Source: Cordia subcordata
Lineage: Eukaryota > Streptophyta > Magnoliopsida > Boraginales > Cordiaceae
NCBI GenBank assembly: GCA_028554755.1
Contig: JAPTOF010000017.1
Location: forward strand, 3,534,001-3,598,000
DNA length: 64,000 nt
Direction: 5' to 3'
Below the pieces are notes generated by a model, which had not been told where the DNA came from, ran no database searches, and saw nothing but the letters and a program-made list of their open reading frames with translations. Positions 33,975-44,813 of this stretch are shown here, one piece after another (positions within the stretch are counted from its first letter, which is position 1; each line of letters starts with the position of its first letter). The position numbers were made by a program, and so were the translations under genes.

Positions 33975-35864
33975 TGTTAGGATTAGTATGCCCTAAAGCT
34001 CACTTATAGATAACATTTTGGATGTTAAAAATGTATAATTATTTTATTAAACGAAATTATGAGTTCCTTACATATTATCTCTGGTATGTTTTATTGATGT
34101 ATGTATAAAGGTCCCTTGACTTGAACTAATGACTTGGGTGCACAGTGAGGCTGGACGCACAGTAGGTCCAAGTCTAGATTTATTCACGTCATAAATTGAG
34201 TCCATAACCGAATGGTAGTGTTAGGCACTCTACCAGGATAAGGTTATATTAAGCAAGTCTCCTCCCTAAGAGTGAGCTACCTAGGTCATTGGAGGACTTT
34301 TTAGATTTGTCTCAATAATACGTGTGTCACGTATTTGACAGGATCATTGTGAATATGTTTCCTAAAGACGTACTATCAAAGAAAGAAAACAAGATACTCA
34401 CTACTATTAAATGATCATTGATCTTAATCTTGAGCATGTGTGGATGAAATAATGAAGTTAGGGTTTGGTACTTTGATTCACTATGGGTGAGATCTTACTT
34501 TATTCGGATCAACAGTCTTTTGCATTGAGTGCTAAGTTCTAATTAATTGGAACATGCATATGCAATATAGAATCTATGTGCCCCCTTTGGGATTGTCCAT
34601 ATTTATCATTCGAAACTAGATCTAGTGATACTACCTTTATGGGTGTATCGGTCATATGCCTTGAGGGTCGCTCCCAAGATCAAGAGATTCTATGACCAAG
34701 GATGGTTGGCAATAGGACAAGAAACCCAACGAAAAAAGACACAGCTAAAGAGGTGATAGTACACAGGCCAAAGGACCGATCTTAGCTGTGGGTATATATA
34801 GAGGTGCATTATGGTCGGTTATTTAGTAGGTCAAAGACAAAGTTCACATTCTTTTGTGACAAGCTTTTGGGTAATAGCAATTATTCTTGGAGTGCAACTT
34901 TGATCTTATGGTGGAATAGATCAGAGTTAAAAATAATTATTATTATGTAGCCTAGATCGGGCAAGGACATTTTTTTATTAATTTTGGAACCAAGGTTAAT
35001 TGTGTCTTCTTGGTCCTTTTCCTAGTTGAAATGACTTTGAGAGAGTAATCTTGAAAGAGCAAATTCCATATTGTGGTAGTAGCCTTATTGGGCCAAAGTT
35101 TGGAATTAAGTTTAGGCTTTCTTAAGAGTCCAAGATAACCTAATTGGGCTTAGATGGTTTCTTATTGGGCTTGGGCCTCCACATAGATTATGGACTATGT
35201 GTTGGGCTTGGATTGTGGGCTTGGCCCAATCTTCCAAGACATGTGTTAGAAAGTTACTACAAGAAAAATTCAAATTGCACAAGTAACTTCCATGACTTGT
35301 GGCAAACATTTACTACTAGGAAAAAGTTTCCCACATGGAAAGTTTACAAGGTTTAGGTGCCAAACTTTTTCTATAAATAGACAAGACCTTAAACCATTTC
35401 TAGCATCCAAACATTTTGTAGTTGATCTCTTCCATTTTGGCAAGAGAATACTACAACACATAGTACACACTTATTGTGTGGTTTTTTTTTTTTACTCTAG
35501 ATTTTCAAGAGCATATTACTTTGCTTCTTCCCACACAAGAGGCTATTCTCTCAAGAAAAGTCTCTTTAACCATAGAGAAGAAAACTAGGGAATTGCATAT
35601 TGCGACACCCTTATAGTAAAAATTTTTTTTGTGGCCTTGTTCGTGAGCGGGAACAAAGCTCGTGACGGTTTTAGCTTCATCAAAGGCTCTACGCTTCAAG
35701 AGGTTAGCTTTACATATTTTGCAAATACTGGTTATGCTCTATATGTTCTTAAGCATGTTCTTGTGTGTGTTATGTGGTTATTCTATTTTCCTAGCATGTT
35801 TTCTTGGTAGTATTTTAGAAAATATGGACTAGGATAAACCACATGTAATATTATCGATCCTACA
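33975..35864 (+). repeat. 3' LTR of copia D
   Basis: It is the partner of 26549-28433, with the same ends and the TATA box at 35372-35379. Confidence 0.95.
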
Positions 35865-36127
35865 TATTATGTGTATAATAAAAGAACTTTAGTTGTCGAT
35901 GAATCTTTGCATGTCACTTTTGTTGAGACTGACCCCTTTGTGCCAAGAAAGGATGATAATAATGATGTAGGTAACCTCTTGAAGAAAGTTTCAATTGATG
36001 AAACATCTACAAATAACAAGGAATCTCCAAAGGATCAAGAAGATGCTAATCAAGGAGAAGTCTGTCAAATGAAGGTGGTTGAGGAACAAGGTTTAAATCA
36101 AGATACCACCACAGAGCAAGAAGAGAT
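35865..36127 (+). pseudogene. Copia B pol continuation after insertion D
   Basis: The sequence resumes with VYNKRTLVVDESLHV, the conserved block that follows KAY at 26538-26546, across the TATTG/TATTA duplication. A charged spacer (SIDETSTNNKES, DANQGE) follows and normally leads to RT. It ends at the start of element C's LTR. Confidence 0.85.
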
Positions 36128-37889
36128 TATTAGGATTGTATGCCTTCAAGACCATTTGTACGTGGATTTTGGACTGGATATTTGATCATTGTGTGTGTGT
36201 GTGTGTATGTATATATATACATATATATAAGCATTTCTTACATGCATTACCTCTGGTGTATATGTGCAATACGTTATGTAAAGGTCCAATGATATAATCC
36301 AATGACTTGGGTGCACAATGAGGCTGGAAGCACAGTAGGTCCAAGTCTAGTTTTGAATATATCATAAAAGTGTCCATAGCTGGATGATAGTATTGGCAGC
36401 ACTATCAGGATAAGGCTATAGTAGGCAAGTCTCTCGATAGTGTTAATCTACCCAGGTCAATGGACGGTCTTTCTAGACTTCGCTGCTGGTGCATGTGTCA
36501 TGCATTGGACAAAACCATTGTGAGTATGTCTTCTGGAACCGTTCCATCATTTATAGAGGACAAAATACTTACTGCTTTAGAGTGACTGATGTATTTAATC
36601 TTAAGCATATGTGGATGAACTAACAAAGTTAGGGCACAGCATATTAATATACCATGAGGATAAGATTGCCTATCTTATACATTAGGTGTTGTATTCTAAT
36701 CAATCAAGACTTACATATGCAACAACAAAGTCTATGTGCCCCTTTGAATTTGTCCTACTGGTCATCACAAATCTCGATCTAGTGATATTACCCTTCAGGG
36801 GTATATCGATCATTTGGCTTATGGGTCGCTCCCTAGATCAAGAGATCCATGACTAGCTGATGATCACTTCTTGGACTAGAGATTCCAAGGTTCCAGATAT
36901 AGTCTTGGAGGTAATGGTGCCTTTTAAACCGGCCTTGACAATGGTTATACATAGAGAGGTGTTTTGGTCATTTCGCTAAATTGGTCAAAAATAGAGGTCA
37001 CTTTATTTAACAAGCTCCTACTTAGCTAGTAATTATTCTTGGAGTACGGCTTTGGTCTTTTGGTGGAGTAGACTGAAGTCAAAATAGCCACGATGTCGCC
37101 AAAGCGGTCTCGAGGGCATTTTGGTCATTTTAGAAGCCAAGGGTAATTATGTCTTTTGGTTCCAACATGAGCCATTACGCTATTGAATACATAATTAAGT
37201 AAATTAATATATAGATTGCTTAATTAAGATTTGAGTTTAGAAATTAAGGATTTAATTATCCAGGTTTTCTTAATATAAATCATATATATCTTAATTGGAT
37301 AAGTACAGACCATGTGGCAGATATTTAGTGTGTACATGATAAGGAATATTTAGGTGCCCTTTTATCCCAAAGAAATATTCCTTATCTAAAAAGCTTAATT
37401 CAGGTTATTGAGGGAATTACAATATTCCCTAGTCTTATCCTTTTAGGGTAGGCTTAGTACTATATATAGTACTAGATGAGCAAGACCCATTTTGAGCCTC
37501 TTTGATATTTTTTCCCTTGGTGTATGTGCAGTATTTTTCACACACTAACACCAATAACACACAATAGATCTATTTTTCTCATATCCTATCTTTTAGCTTG
37601 CCACTATATATCTAAGTGTATCCTAGTTGTATAGAAAAGGATATAGTGGAGAAAACCACAAGAAAACTACTACGAGAAAGATCCAACCCAAAGAAGCCAC
37701 TAGCTTTTGAATCACGCATCAAGGGTAATGATATCATCATCTATACTTGTTTATCTTTATGTGGTTGCATTGATTCCCATGTGTCTAACATGTTTTTGTG
37801 CTATTTTCTGCTCCCATATCTTGATTATGGGTTTAAAATTTAAATCTAAAACTTAATCTTGCATGTGGTAAGAACCATAAGATCCAATA
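36128..37889 (+). repeat. 5' LTR of copia C
   Basis: It starts TATTAGGATTGTATGCC and ends near GATCCAATA. A TG/TA microsatellite lies at 36190-36230. The TATA box is inside a perfect 18-base palindrome, AGTACTATATATAGTACT, at 37456-37473. Confidence 0.8.
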
Positions 37890-37891
37890 AG

Positions 37892-37903
37892 TGGTATCAG
37901 AGC
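37892..37903 (+). other. Primer-binding site of copia C
   Basis: tggtatcagagc matches the initiator tRNA-Met complement, as in D. Confidence 0.88.
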
Positions 37904-39486
37904 TTAGGTACTGTTATACACACGGTTATGGCCTTAGATTGTGTAATAAATCAATAGAACGTGTAATAATCTTGTGGGTGGTAAGATTTATGTTTTCCTA
38001 TGGTGTATGTGTTATGGGCTAACCTTTATGGTCACACTTGTGTGTGATTTTGGTCTTAATCGATGGTTCAAATGTATGGTTCTATTTTAAAGATATTGTA
38101 GCTTCAAATTGAGAGAAGCATAGGAATGAGAAATGACTTATATTTTGTGGCCACATTTATGTTTTTTGTCATATATGAGGCTTGTATAGGTTATTTCTCT
38201 ATGTAATTCCTTGTAATAAATTGATTTAGAGCCAAAATAGCTGATGTGCACAAAGTTCAAGACTTTTTGGAGGAACCGGTTGACCCTACTGGTCGACCGA
38301 TAGAAGCCCCTAACTCAATCGATAGTACTTGAAATCTTTTTGGAAGAAGTGGTCGACCTTACTGGTCATCCAACACCAGTGAACTGGTAGAAGGCATTTG
38401 CTCAGCCGGTAAAAAGGAATTGCTTACTATTTTGTAGCAACCGACTGAGCCAGTCAGCCGGTAGATGCACAGGGGTCAGCCGATAAGAACAATTTGTAGT
38501 TGTTTGATGTTTTTGGCTCCGATTACTTTGGGCTTTGAGCGTAGGGCAGATTTATAGGGAGCCATTGATTGGGGACCATTTTAATTTGCTGTGGATGTTT
38601 ATTTTGGAATATTTATATACATGTTTGATTGTATGTATGGTTATTGCAATCTATCACGTAACAACGTGTCCATCCAAGTAGGGTTTAAAATTGGCCAACC
38701 CTTAAATCTTGTTTTTGGCTTGAGTTTGATAAGTCCCTTGAGATTGCTTAGGCTAATTATTTGGTAATTAGATATTCTAAAGAAGCAATGCATGTAATTA
38801 GCAATTTACTCGACTTTCCACTCTAATTAATCAATGGACTTACCAAGATAACTCAATGCATGCCTACCTATTGATTTCAATCCGGATATAGGTCCAATCC
38901 ATTTATGGTATCAAATGTATTTTAGTAACAAAAGGTGGAATACGGCGATTCCTAAAGGTTTTAAGATCTAAAATGAAATACCAAGATAAATGGAGGATAA
39001 ATAAAACCCTCGAGATTAAAATATTTAGTGGGAGAAGGGAATGGAAAACCCCATGACCTTCCACTTCCGGTTCACGTCAAGGATAAATGGCATTGACCTC
39101 CCCATTGGAGGGTATCACAAGTACCTAAATTTGATGAGGTGGACTTAACGTGTACATTCATAAGGGTGTTAATGACATTTTGTCATCCCATCGATGGAAT
39201 TCATCATCATAGATTGTCTTGCAGCATGGGGATGAGAGTCATTACCCCATCGGAGGGCTCAAGTCTAGATACATAACGAGGAATAAGACACTAAGGATGC
39301 GGTTAATTACACTTAGCTTTAATCATGGGTTCGGCCACCCTATCAGTGGAAGCCCCTAGGAGATTTGAGAGGTCAAATAAGCAGGGATTGGATTCCACTA
39401 GATAGCGTCTATCTAGATAAACATTATCCAAATAGGCTACGCCTAACTCAACTATGTATAGTTCGGTCATCCCATACAATTACATG
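37904..39486 (+). other. Leader of copia C
   Basis: No gene is seen. There are GGTTGACC/GGTCGACC-type motifs at 38276-38365. Five short stem-loop-like modules lie between 39097 and 39486 and match those of D in order. Confidence 0.7.
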
Positions 39487-40289
39487 GTCGTGTAACCATT
39501 TCAGGAAAAGATTGTCTATATTGTACTGAAATTGTGCATTAGTCAATGTGGGTTCATCTTTGAGAAGATGATCTCAAAATATCCTATACATACGCATGTT
39601 TGTGTTTTATTAGAATGCAATTCACAACAACATAAAACTATAGAATACAAGTTGTGACCTAACTCAATATATGGAGAAACCTCTTCACAGTTCATCGAGA
39701 CATATAAATGTGTTGCATTCAACTCTTGATCCTTCAAGTGACGATAACATTCCATGGACATCTTAACCCAATAAATATGGATAAACATCCTTCAAGGTAG
39801 TCTGCGTCCACATTATGCTCATTTCGACCTATATTTCTTGCTTTAGTTTGCACACGTCAACATTGACCACAATCCACAATGAAGCCATAGACATTTAAAT
39901 GGCCCATCAAAAATGAGATTTACAAAACAGCAAAAAAGTTCCCTTGGTTTTTTTTGATTTCCAATTTAAGATTTGGCTTGTGGTAAGCATTGTAGTTGCT
40001 AGAATTTAATTCTATCATATGTCTACGAGGTCCTTAGTTGTCTGAACAGATCATTCAATAATCCTCAACTCATGATCTAACATGAATAAGAAGATATTCT
40101 TCCTATAGACAACATATATATGTGTGTGTGCGCGCGCGCGCCGTTGAAATGATTCTGATGCAAGCTATTTTGTTCCATATCAAACTCAAAAAGATGTATT
40201 CTCCACCACTCTGGTAAAGTGATATGCTTTAATAATCAGAACTAAGTAGCTTGAGAATAACAGTTTAGCAGTTTAATTACAGAATATAG

Positions 40290-40340
<51 letters not shown>

Positions 40341-40754
40341 AAGGAAATAACAGAAAGTACCAACTATAGAAGGTCAATTAGGACAAGCAGATTTGAAATG
40401 ACTTGGACACAACCATCTAATTTGAATGTACAGGATAAACAATATCAAGCCATTACTAATCGCAAATCAGTACAATCAATACATTGTTTGGTCCAATACC
40501 AATTTCTAGTCCAAATTATTTCTTGTGAAACTAGCTCATTAAAAAGAGAACTTTTTAACTATTGGAAATAGGAGATATTAATTACATAATACATTAAGAC
40601 AATGATAGTCTTTTGAATGCAAACTCAAAAGACTTAAATATTGCTCATTTCAACAGGGGAAAGTCAAAAGAAGTAATGTTATAATGGTGTAACACAGTAC
40701 GAAACCGTTTCAAGCTCTACAGGCTAACACACAATCTCCCCAAAGATCAGCCAG
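39487..40754. other. Unassigned AT-rich sequence
   Basis: No gene is supported. It holds microsatellites: an alternating purine-pyrimidine tract at about 40108-40141 (AT, then TG, then CG) and a TA then GA tract at 40289-40338. It may be host intergenic or intron sequence of the gene fragment to its right. Confidence 0.6.
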
Positions 40755-40763
40755 TTTTCTAAT

Positions 40764-41432
40764 GGGAGAATGCCATTTATTTTTACCCACTTTTCCCCAC
40801 GATAGTAAGTTTCACCAAATAAGGCTTTATTTTAATTATTCTTTTAGTTTTTGCGTTAAATTTTTAAATTGTTAGTTTATAAAAAGTTATACTTTGAAAT
40901 TAAAAAAAAATTAATTTGATACACACATATATACAAAAGAAGATTTTATTTAATTTTTTAATTAATTTGTATAATAACTATTTTTACTTTTTATTTTTAT
41001 TTTTAAATGGTTAGATGGTTGAAAACATGATGCGATTGGATAGGAAAAAATAATTCAATTTGAAATATATATTAGAAAACAATTGTTTTAAAGTGAATTT
41101 AATTTTTTTTTAATAGTGTGTACAGGCCAATTTTTGTAAAATAAGTAGCTTTTTTTTCTTTTTCTTTGTATTTTGATTTTTTTTTGTGATTCTTTATTTT
41201 ATTAGTGACTGATCGATCTATTGAATGATTTTATTAATTTTTTTGTCTACTATCTTTCTTTTTCTTTTCTTTTCTCTTTTGGGTTATAAAATTAAAAAAA
41301 AATAAAGATGCCTTTAATATAAGGCTTTGTTTGGGAAAATTGAAGTCATGGGGGAATATGGGTAAAACTAAAACTTCATGAGAAAATTTAAGATTTAACT
41401 GAAAACTCACGGGGGGAAATGGGATTTACCCG
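40764..41432. mobile_element. MULE-type MITE with 9-bp target duplication
   Basis: The flanks carry a perfect 9-bp direct repeat TTTTCTAAT (40755-40763 and 41433-41441). The ends are imperfect inverted repeats: GGGAGAATGCCATTT at the left and, in reverse complement, CGGGTAAATCCCATTT at the right, both followed by CCCC-rich sequence ending in ACG/GTG. It has no coding capacity and an AT-rich centre. A 9-bp duplication is typical of Mutator-like elements. Confidence 0.75.
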
Positions 41433-42079
41433 TTTTCTAATTCATAGATGACTGCCTATTCACAACAAAGGCACAAGCTGTGAGAAACGGCTACAATTTT
41501 GCTTAGCCTCATGTATCATGTAAAAGTCACTGAAATGTTATTGTCGTCCAATTCAGTCAAGAAAATGTAATTTCTTCAAATATGTACATTCTACTGTCTC
41601 TTTCTCATGAAAATAAAAAAAGAAAAAGAAAAGTACAAATATCTTGATTGAAGACAATATTTCTTCTGCATAGAGCAAAAATAAACTATAGCGACAAAAG
41701 GAACTTCCAGATGACAAGTTGAGCCCAAAAGCTGGCTGCCTTTCAACCTCAAGCTGTAGAAGCTTATAGTCTTTTGTCTCACTTGAATACTCTGTACTAT
41801 TTTTGACAAGTATATCCAATTCAAGATTTAACATCACCACGCGATAGCTTATACACTATCTCTCAAATTCAGTAACGTTTAGGGGCACCAATCATATCTT
41901 TAACTACTCTTGTGGCATGTCGTAAAATATAAAGCATGGGGGCAGGGGCCATTTTGCATGACTTTAACAATTTATAACCAAACGATCATACCTTTCTCAA
42001 ACGAAGAAAAGTTCTCCCTCTAGTGATTGAAATGACGAGTAAAAAAGGTACACGTGAAGTAAGCACTATCTAAACATAC

Positions 42080-42178
42080 TTCTGAACTAGATTAGAAGCC
42101 CCTTTCCATGAATTGCCTAATGCTTGCCAGGCTCCTGAAGCAAAAATCTCCACTATGCTATCAAGAACCTTGAAGCCA
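42080..42178 (-). pseudogene. FAM114/DUF719-like gene fragment, next exon
   Basis: The minus-strand reading is GFKVLDSIVEIFASGAWQAL followed by GNSWKGASNLVQK. It continues the family order after the preceding exon. The exon ends at a strong donor, CAGAA followed by GTATGT (42075-42080). The acceptor side reads AT before GGC, so it lacks the normal AG. Further exons are not recognised between here and 41440. Together with the frameshift in the other exon this suggests a non-functional remnant. Confidence 0.6.
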
Positions 42179-42329
42179 TGTTCATATTGAAAACATTAGA
42201 TCCATGGCCAACCTAAATGTATCTAGGAAAACAACTAGTACATAAAAATATTCAACAGTCAAATATCTCTAATGCACTATTCCAATTTGTTTATCATGAT
42301 AGTAAAGTAATATGAATCTTTCGACATGC

Positions 42330-42520
42330 CTGGCCAAGGAAAGAATCTTCACTCGCTTTCTCTAATTTATCAACGGCAGCCTCACGCCTCTTATCATTCT
42401 CATCTTCACTTTCCTCTTTAACTAAAAATTCTTCCTTGTTGTCCTCCTTGGAAGAATCAGAGTCTTCGGCTATATCACTGAGCCCTTCGCAGCAGTTTTA
42501 GCAACTTCCACCGCCTTCAT
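42330..42520 (-). pseudogene. FAM114/DUF719-like gene fragment, exon with frameshift
   Basis: On the minus strand the reading is AVEVAKTAAKG, then after a one-base frame change SDIAEDSDSSKEDNKEEF and RREAAVDKLEKASEDSFLGQ. This fits my recollection of plant FAM114 (DUF719/NOXP20-like) proteins, whose role in plants is poorly known. An AG acceptor candidate precedes GCGG at 42514. At the other end the exon stops at CAG followed by GC, not GT. The frameshift suggests a pseudogene, or a sequence error in a G run. The next exon of the same family lies just downstream (42080-42178). Confidence 0.6.
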
Positions 42521-43424
42521 TTACAAAAAGAATACCCCAAAATTTTATAAGAATATGATATAGTTATATTAACACCATTTAAGTGACTAATCTTCTTGAG
42601 CTGCAAAAATGTTCCTAATGTGTATTCTCAATCGCACATGAAGGATTTCAAAATTAGATATGTGTATAGAGAAATTAACAATTAAATGTGCCGATTAGCT
42701 TGCGAATCATGATTTCGCTTAACCCATTGGGTATATATTAGGTCATCTCTAAAATCCTGGAACAGTTAACAAACTTTCTTAGAGTATGATAGGAGAGGGG
42801 TGACCTACTCGAGAAGGGCAAGGGCAATTATGTATCTGATTTTGACCTTCATTGCAATCAAGAACATGAAGTTCTCAATGTGATTATTTTATTCCCTAGA
42901 GGCATAAAAGTTAATCGTTTGACAAACTCATAGAACTTGAAAACCATTTTTTTGCTACAAATTAAGAGGCTGAGTTGCATGAGGAGTGAGTATTCTTACT
43001 AGCACGAAAAATATGGTGGCCGCCGGTAGAGCACTTAAAATACATAGAAAGAACAGCATCAAACCATGCAATATATATGAGATTGGAGAATCTAATATTG
43101 ATGGAACCAAAAGAATTCTAACTAACTTTGAATATTATCATTAATTTAATTAAAAGATTTCTCTTGATTTGCTTCTTTGATATCCTCTTGGCTCATTATG
43201 GTTGCAGAATTTCTCAAGAAGAAACTGCAAATTGGGGCAAAGTAGTCTCCTACATGTATTATTCTGTTATTAAATTGAAATCAATAATATATTCGCAGGA
43301 TCTAATATGAATTTATACAAGTATATATTATATATGATATCGATTCCTGCATGTAGTATCTGATATTGCATAATGTATATGTACATAGTACTTGACATCA
43401 CATTCATGGTTTACTAAAATCAAA

Positions 43425-43470
<46 letters not shown>

Positions 43471-43760
43471 AGAACGATATCTGTTTGCATTAATATTTTT
43501 ATGGCAATGCATTAAACCCTACTTGCAAAATTAGTATCTCAAGTCCTAATAACGTTTCTCATCTATATGAAATTGTCGTTAATTACTATATTAAAGGTTC
43601 AGATTCATTTTAATTAAAAAATTGATGGTATATTGTAATTTAATAATGTTATATTTAAATAGAAAGGTATTTTCATACTCAATCACAAATTTTAGCTCAC
43701 ATGATGACTTTCTTTGCTCGGCTTTCACCGCTAGATTCCATCAGGAGGAGATCATACGAA
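42521..43760. other. Unassigned sequence between gene fragment and copia F
   Basis: No exon of the FAM114-like gene or any other gene is recognised. A long AT dinucleotide run lies at about 43426-43468. Confidence 0.55.
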
Positions 43761-43765
43761 ACAGA

Positions 43766-44431
43766 TGTTAGTAAATTGTGTCTAATTCTAAATTGACTCA
43801 AATAAATAGTGAATGAGAAATTGAGATAATGTTTGGAAAGATGTATTATATTTCAAAAATTAAATTATAATAGAATTTAATTTAATTTAATTTTTACAAT
43901 TAAATTCTAAGGGTGCAACCTTTCCAAACTAAGAGTTATAACCTTACAAATTAAGAGTTGTAACTTTTCTAGGCTAAAGGACACATCCCTTAGCATAAAG
44001 AGTTGGCATAGCTTTTTCGAACAGGCATCTTGTTGTCTATAAATAGCGCGCTAGTCATTTTGCAAAATCATCTTGTCTCTGCATTCATATTTACATACTA
44101 AAATTAGAGCATTAGAGTTTTCTTAAAAGAGAGAGATAACATTATTTTGGTTCACTTTTTCTATAATTTGGAGTGCTACTATTGTAAAAATACTGCCGTT
44201 GAATCATGGAAGATAGTCGCCTTTATCTGTAAACACCGTAGCGGGGCGATAAGGTCTTAAGGAAACTGAAGAAATTCAAGCCTCGGCATTTCCTTTTCAA
44301 GTTATTTTCTTGTGTCTTTAAAGTTTGTAAGTATTATATTATTTTTTAGTTGTATTCTCAGTTTCCTTAAATTTTTTATAATCGTTGATTGTTGCACAAA
44401 TTCATTGCATTTGGCGCTTTATTTTCTAACA
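43766..44431 (+). repeat. 5' LTR of copia F
   Basis: The LTR is 666 bp, with the TATA box TATAAATA at 44038-44045. Confidence 0.95.
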
Positions 44432-44813
44432 ATCTTAAGACCTTAAACCTGTTTATGTTTATGACTTGTGCATTTATAAAAATTTAAAATTATTTGTGTC
44501 AATTCATTAGTTTAGTATCAAGTCGTCTATTGGAATTTTGGTTAACTACAATTGAATTGCATTTGTATGCTTGCATAGTGTTGTGGACAAGATCATGAAT
44601 TGTTGTGCATGCACGTAATCACTTTTCCCAAGTTAGAAATTGGTGCATCTGTTATGTACATTTGCAAATTGACCACATTTCATTTGCATCATGTTTTTTT
44701 TCGCTTCATTTTGAGTTTTAATTTTTTTTTTTTTTGGGAGCATATTGTGACTATTTAAGTAATAACAAATATAAATTTAACCTGATTAAATTCTTTAAAC
44801 TGTGTTAGAAACC

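Larger units (their letters stand above)
26549..35864 (+). mobile_element. Full-length copia element D, inserted in copia B
   Basis: The element is 9,316 bp with LTRs of 1885 and 1890 bp. LTR ends are TGTTAGGAT and ATCCTACA. The flanking duplication is TATTG (26544-26548) and TATTA (35865-35869), one mismatch. It has a canonical initiator-Met primer-binding site, a 1.6-kb leader, gag, pol and a purine tract. Stops and frameshifts occur throughout gag-pol. By hand count about 30 of the first about 350 LTR bases differ, so it is much older than E. Confidence 0.95.
23074..36127 (+). mobile_element. Copia element B, split by D and truncated by C
   Basis: B has one LTR (23074-24431), a primer-binding site, a degenerate gag, protease and integrase up to 26548, and then continues at 35865-36127 after element D. 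RT, RNase H and the 3' LTR are missing because element C abuts at 36128. It differs in gag and LTR from A, C and D and is a separate copia lineage. It must predate D, which sits inside it. Confidence 0.85.
36128..39486 (+). mobile_element. Copia element C, LTR and leader only
   Basis: An LTR related to that of D (36128 to about 37889; shared blocks such as 'aatgacttgggtgca' and 'aggtccaagtctag') is followed by an exact primer-binding site. A leader with the same module order as D runs until sequence similarity stops near 39486. No gag, pol or second LTR follows. It is therefore a truncated insertion. Its first bases read TATTAGG rather than TGTTAGG, a mutated LTR end. It abuts the remnant of copia B directly. 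Confidence 0.8.

Noticed and set aside
35871..36185. Independent small gene after copia D
   Set aside because: It begins with the copia motif that continues the interrupted pol of element B, so it is a pol fragment.
36128..37889. Solo LTR
   Set aside because: The LTR is followed by a primer-binding site and 1.6 kb of matching leader, so it is a truncated element and not a recombined solo LTR.
40289..40338. CRISPR-like or other spaced repeat array
   Set aside because: It is a simple TA and GA microsatellite. No spaced repeats are present anywhere in the window.
41553..41840. 95-codon minus-strand frame considered as a further FAM114 exon
   Set aside because: I could not match it to the family and its C-terminus is a Phe run from a homopolymer. 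It may be an exon of something else, but support is lacking.
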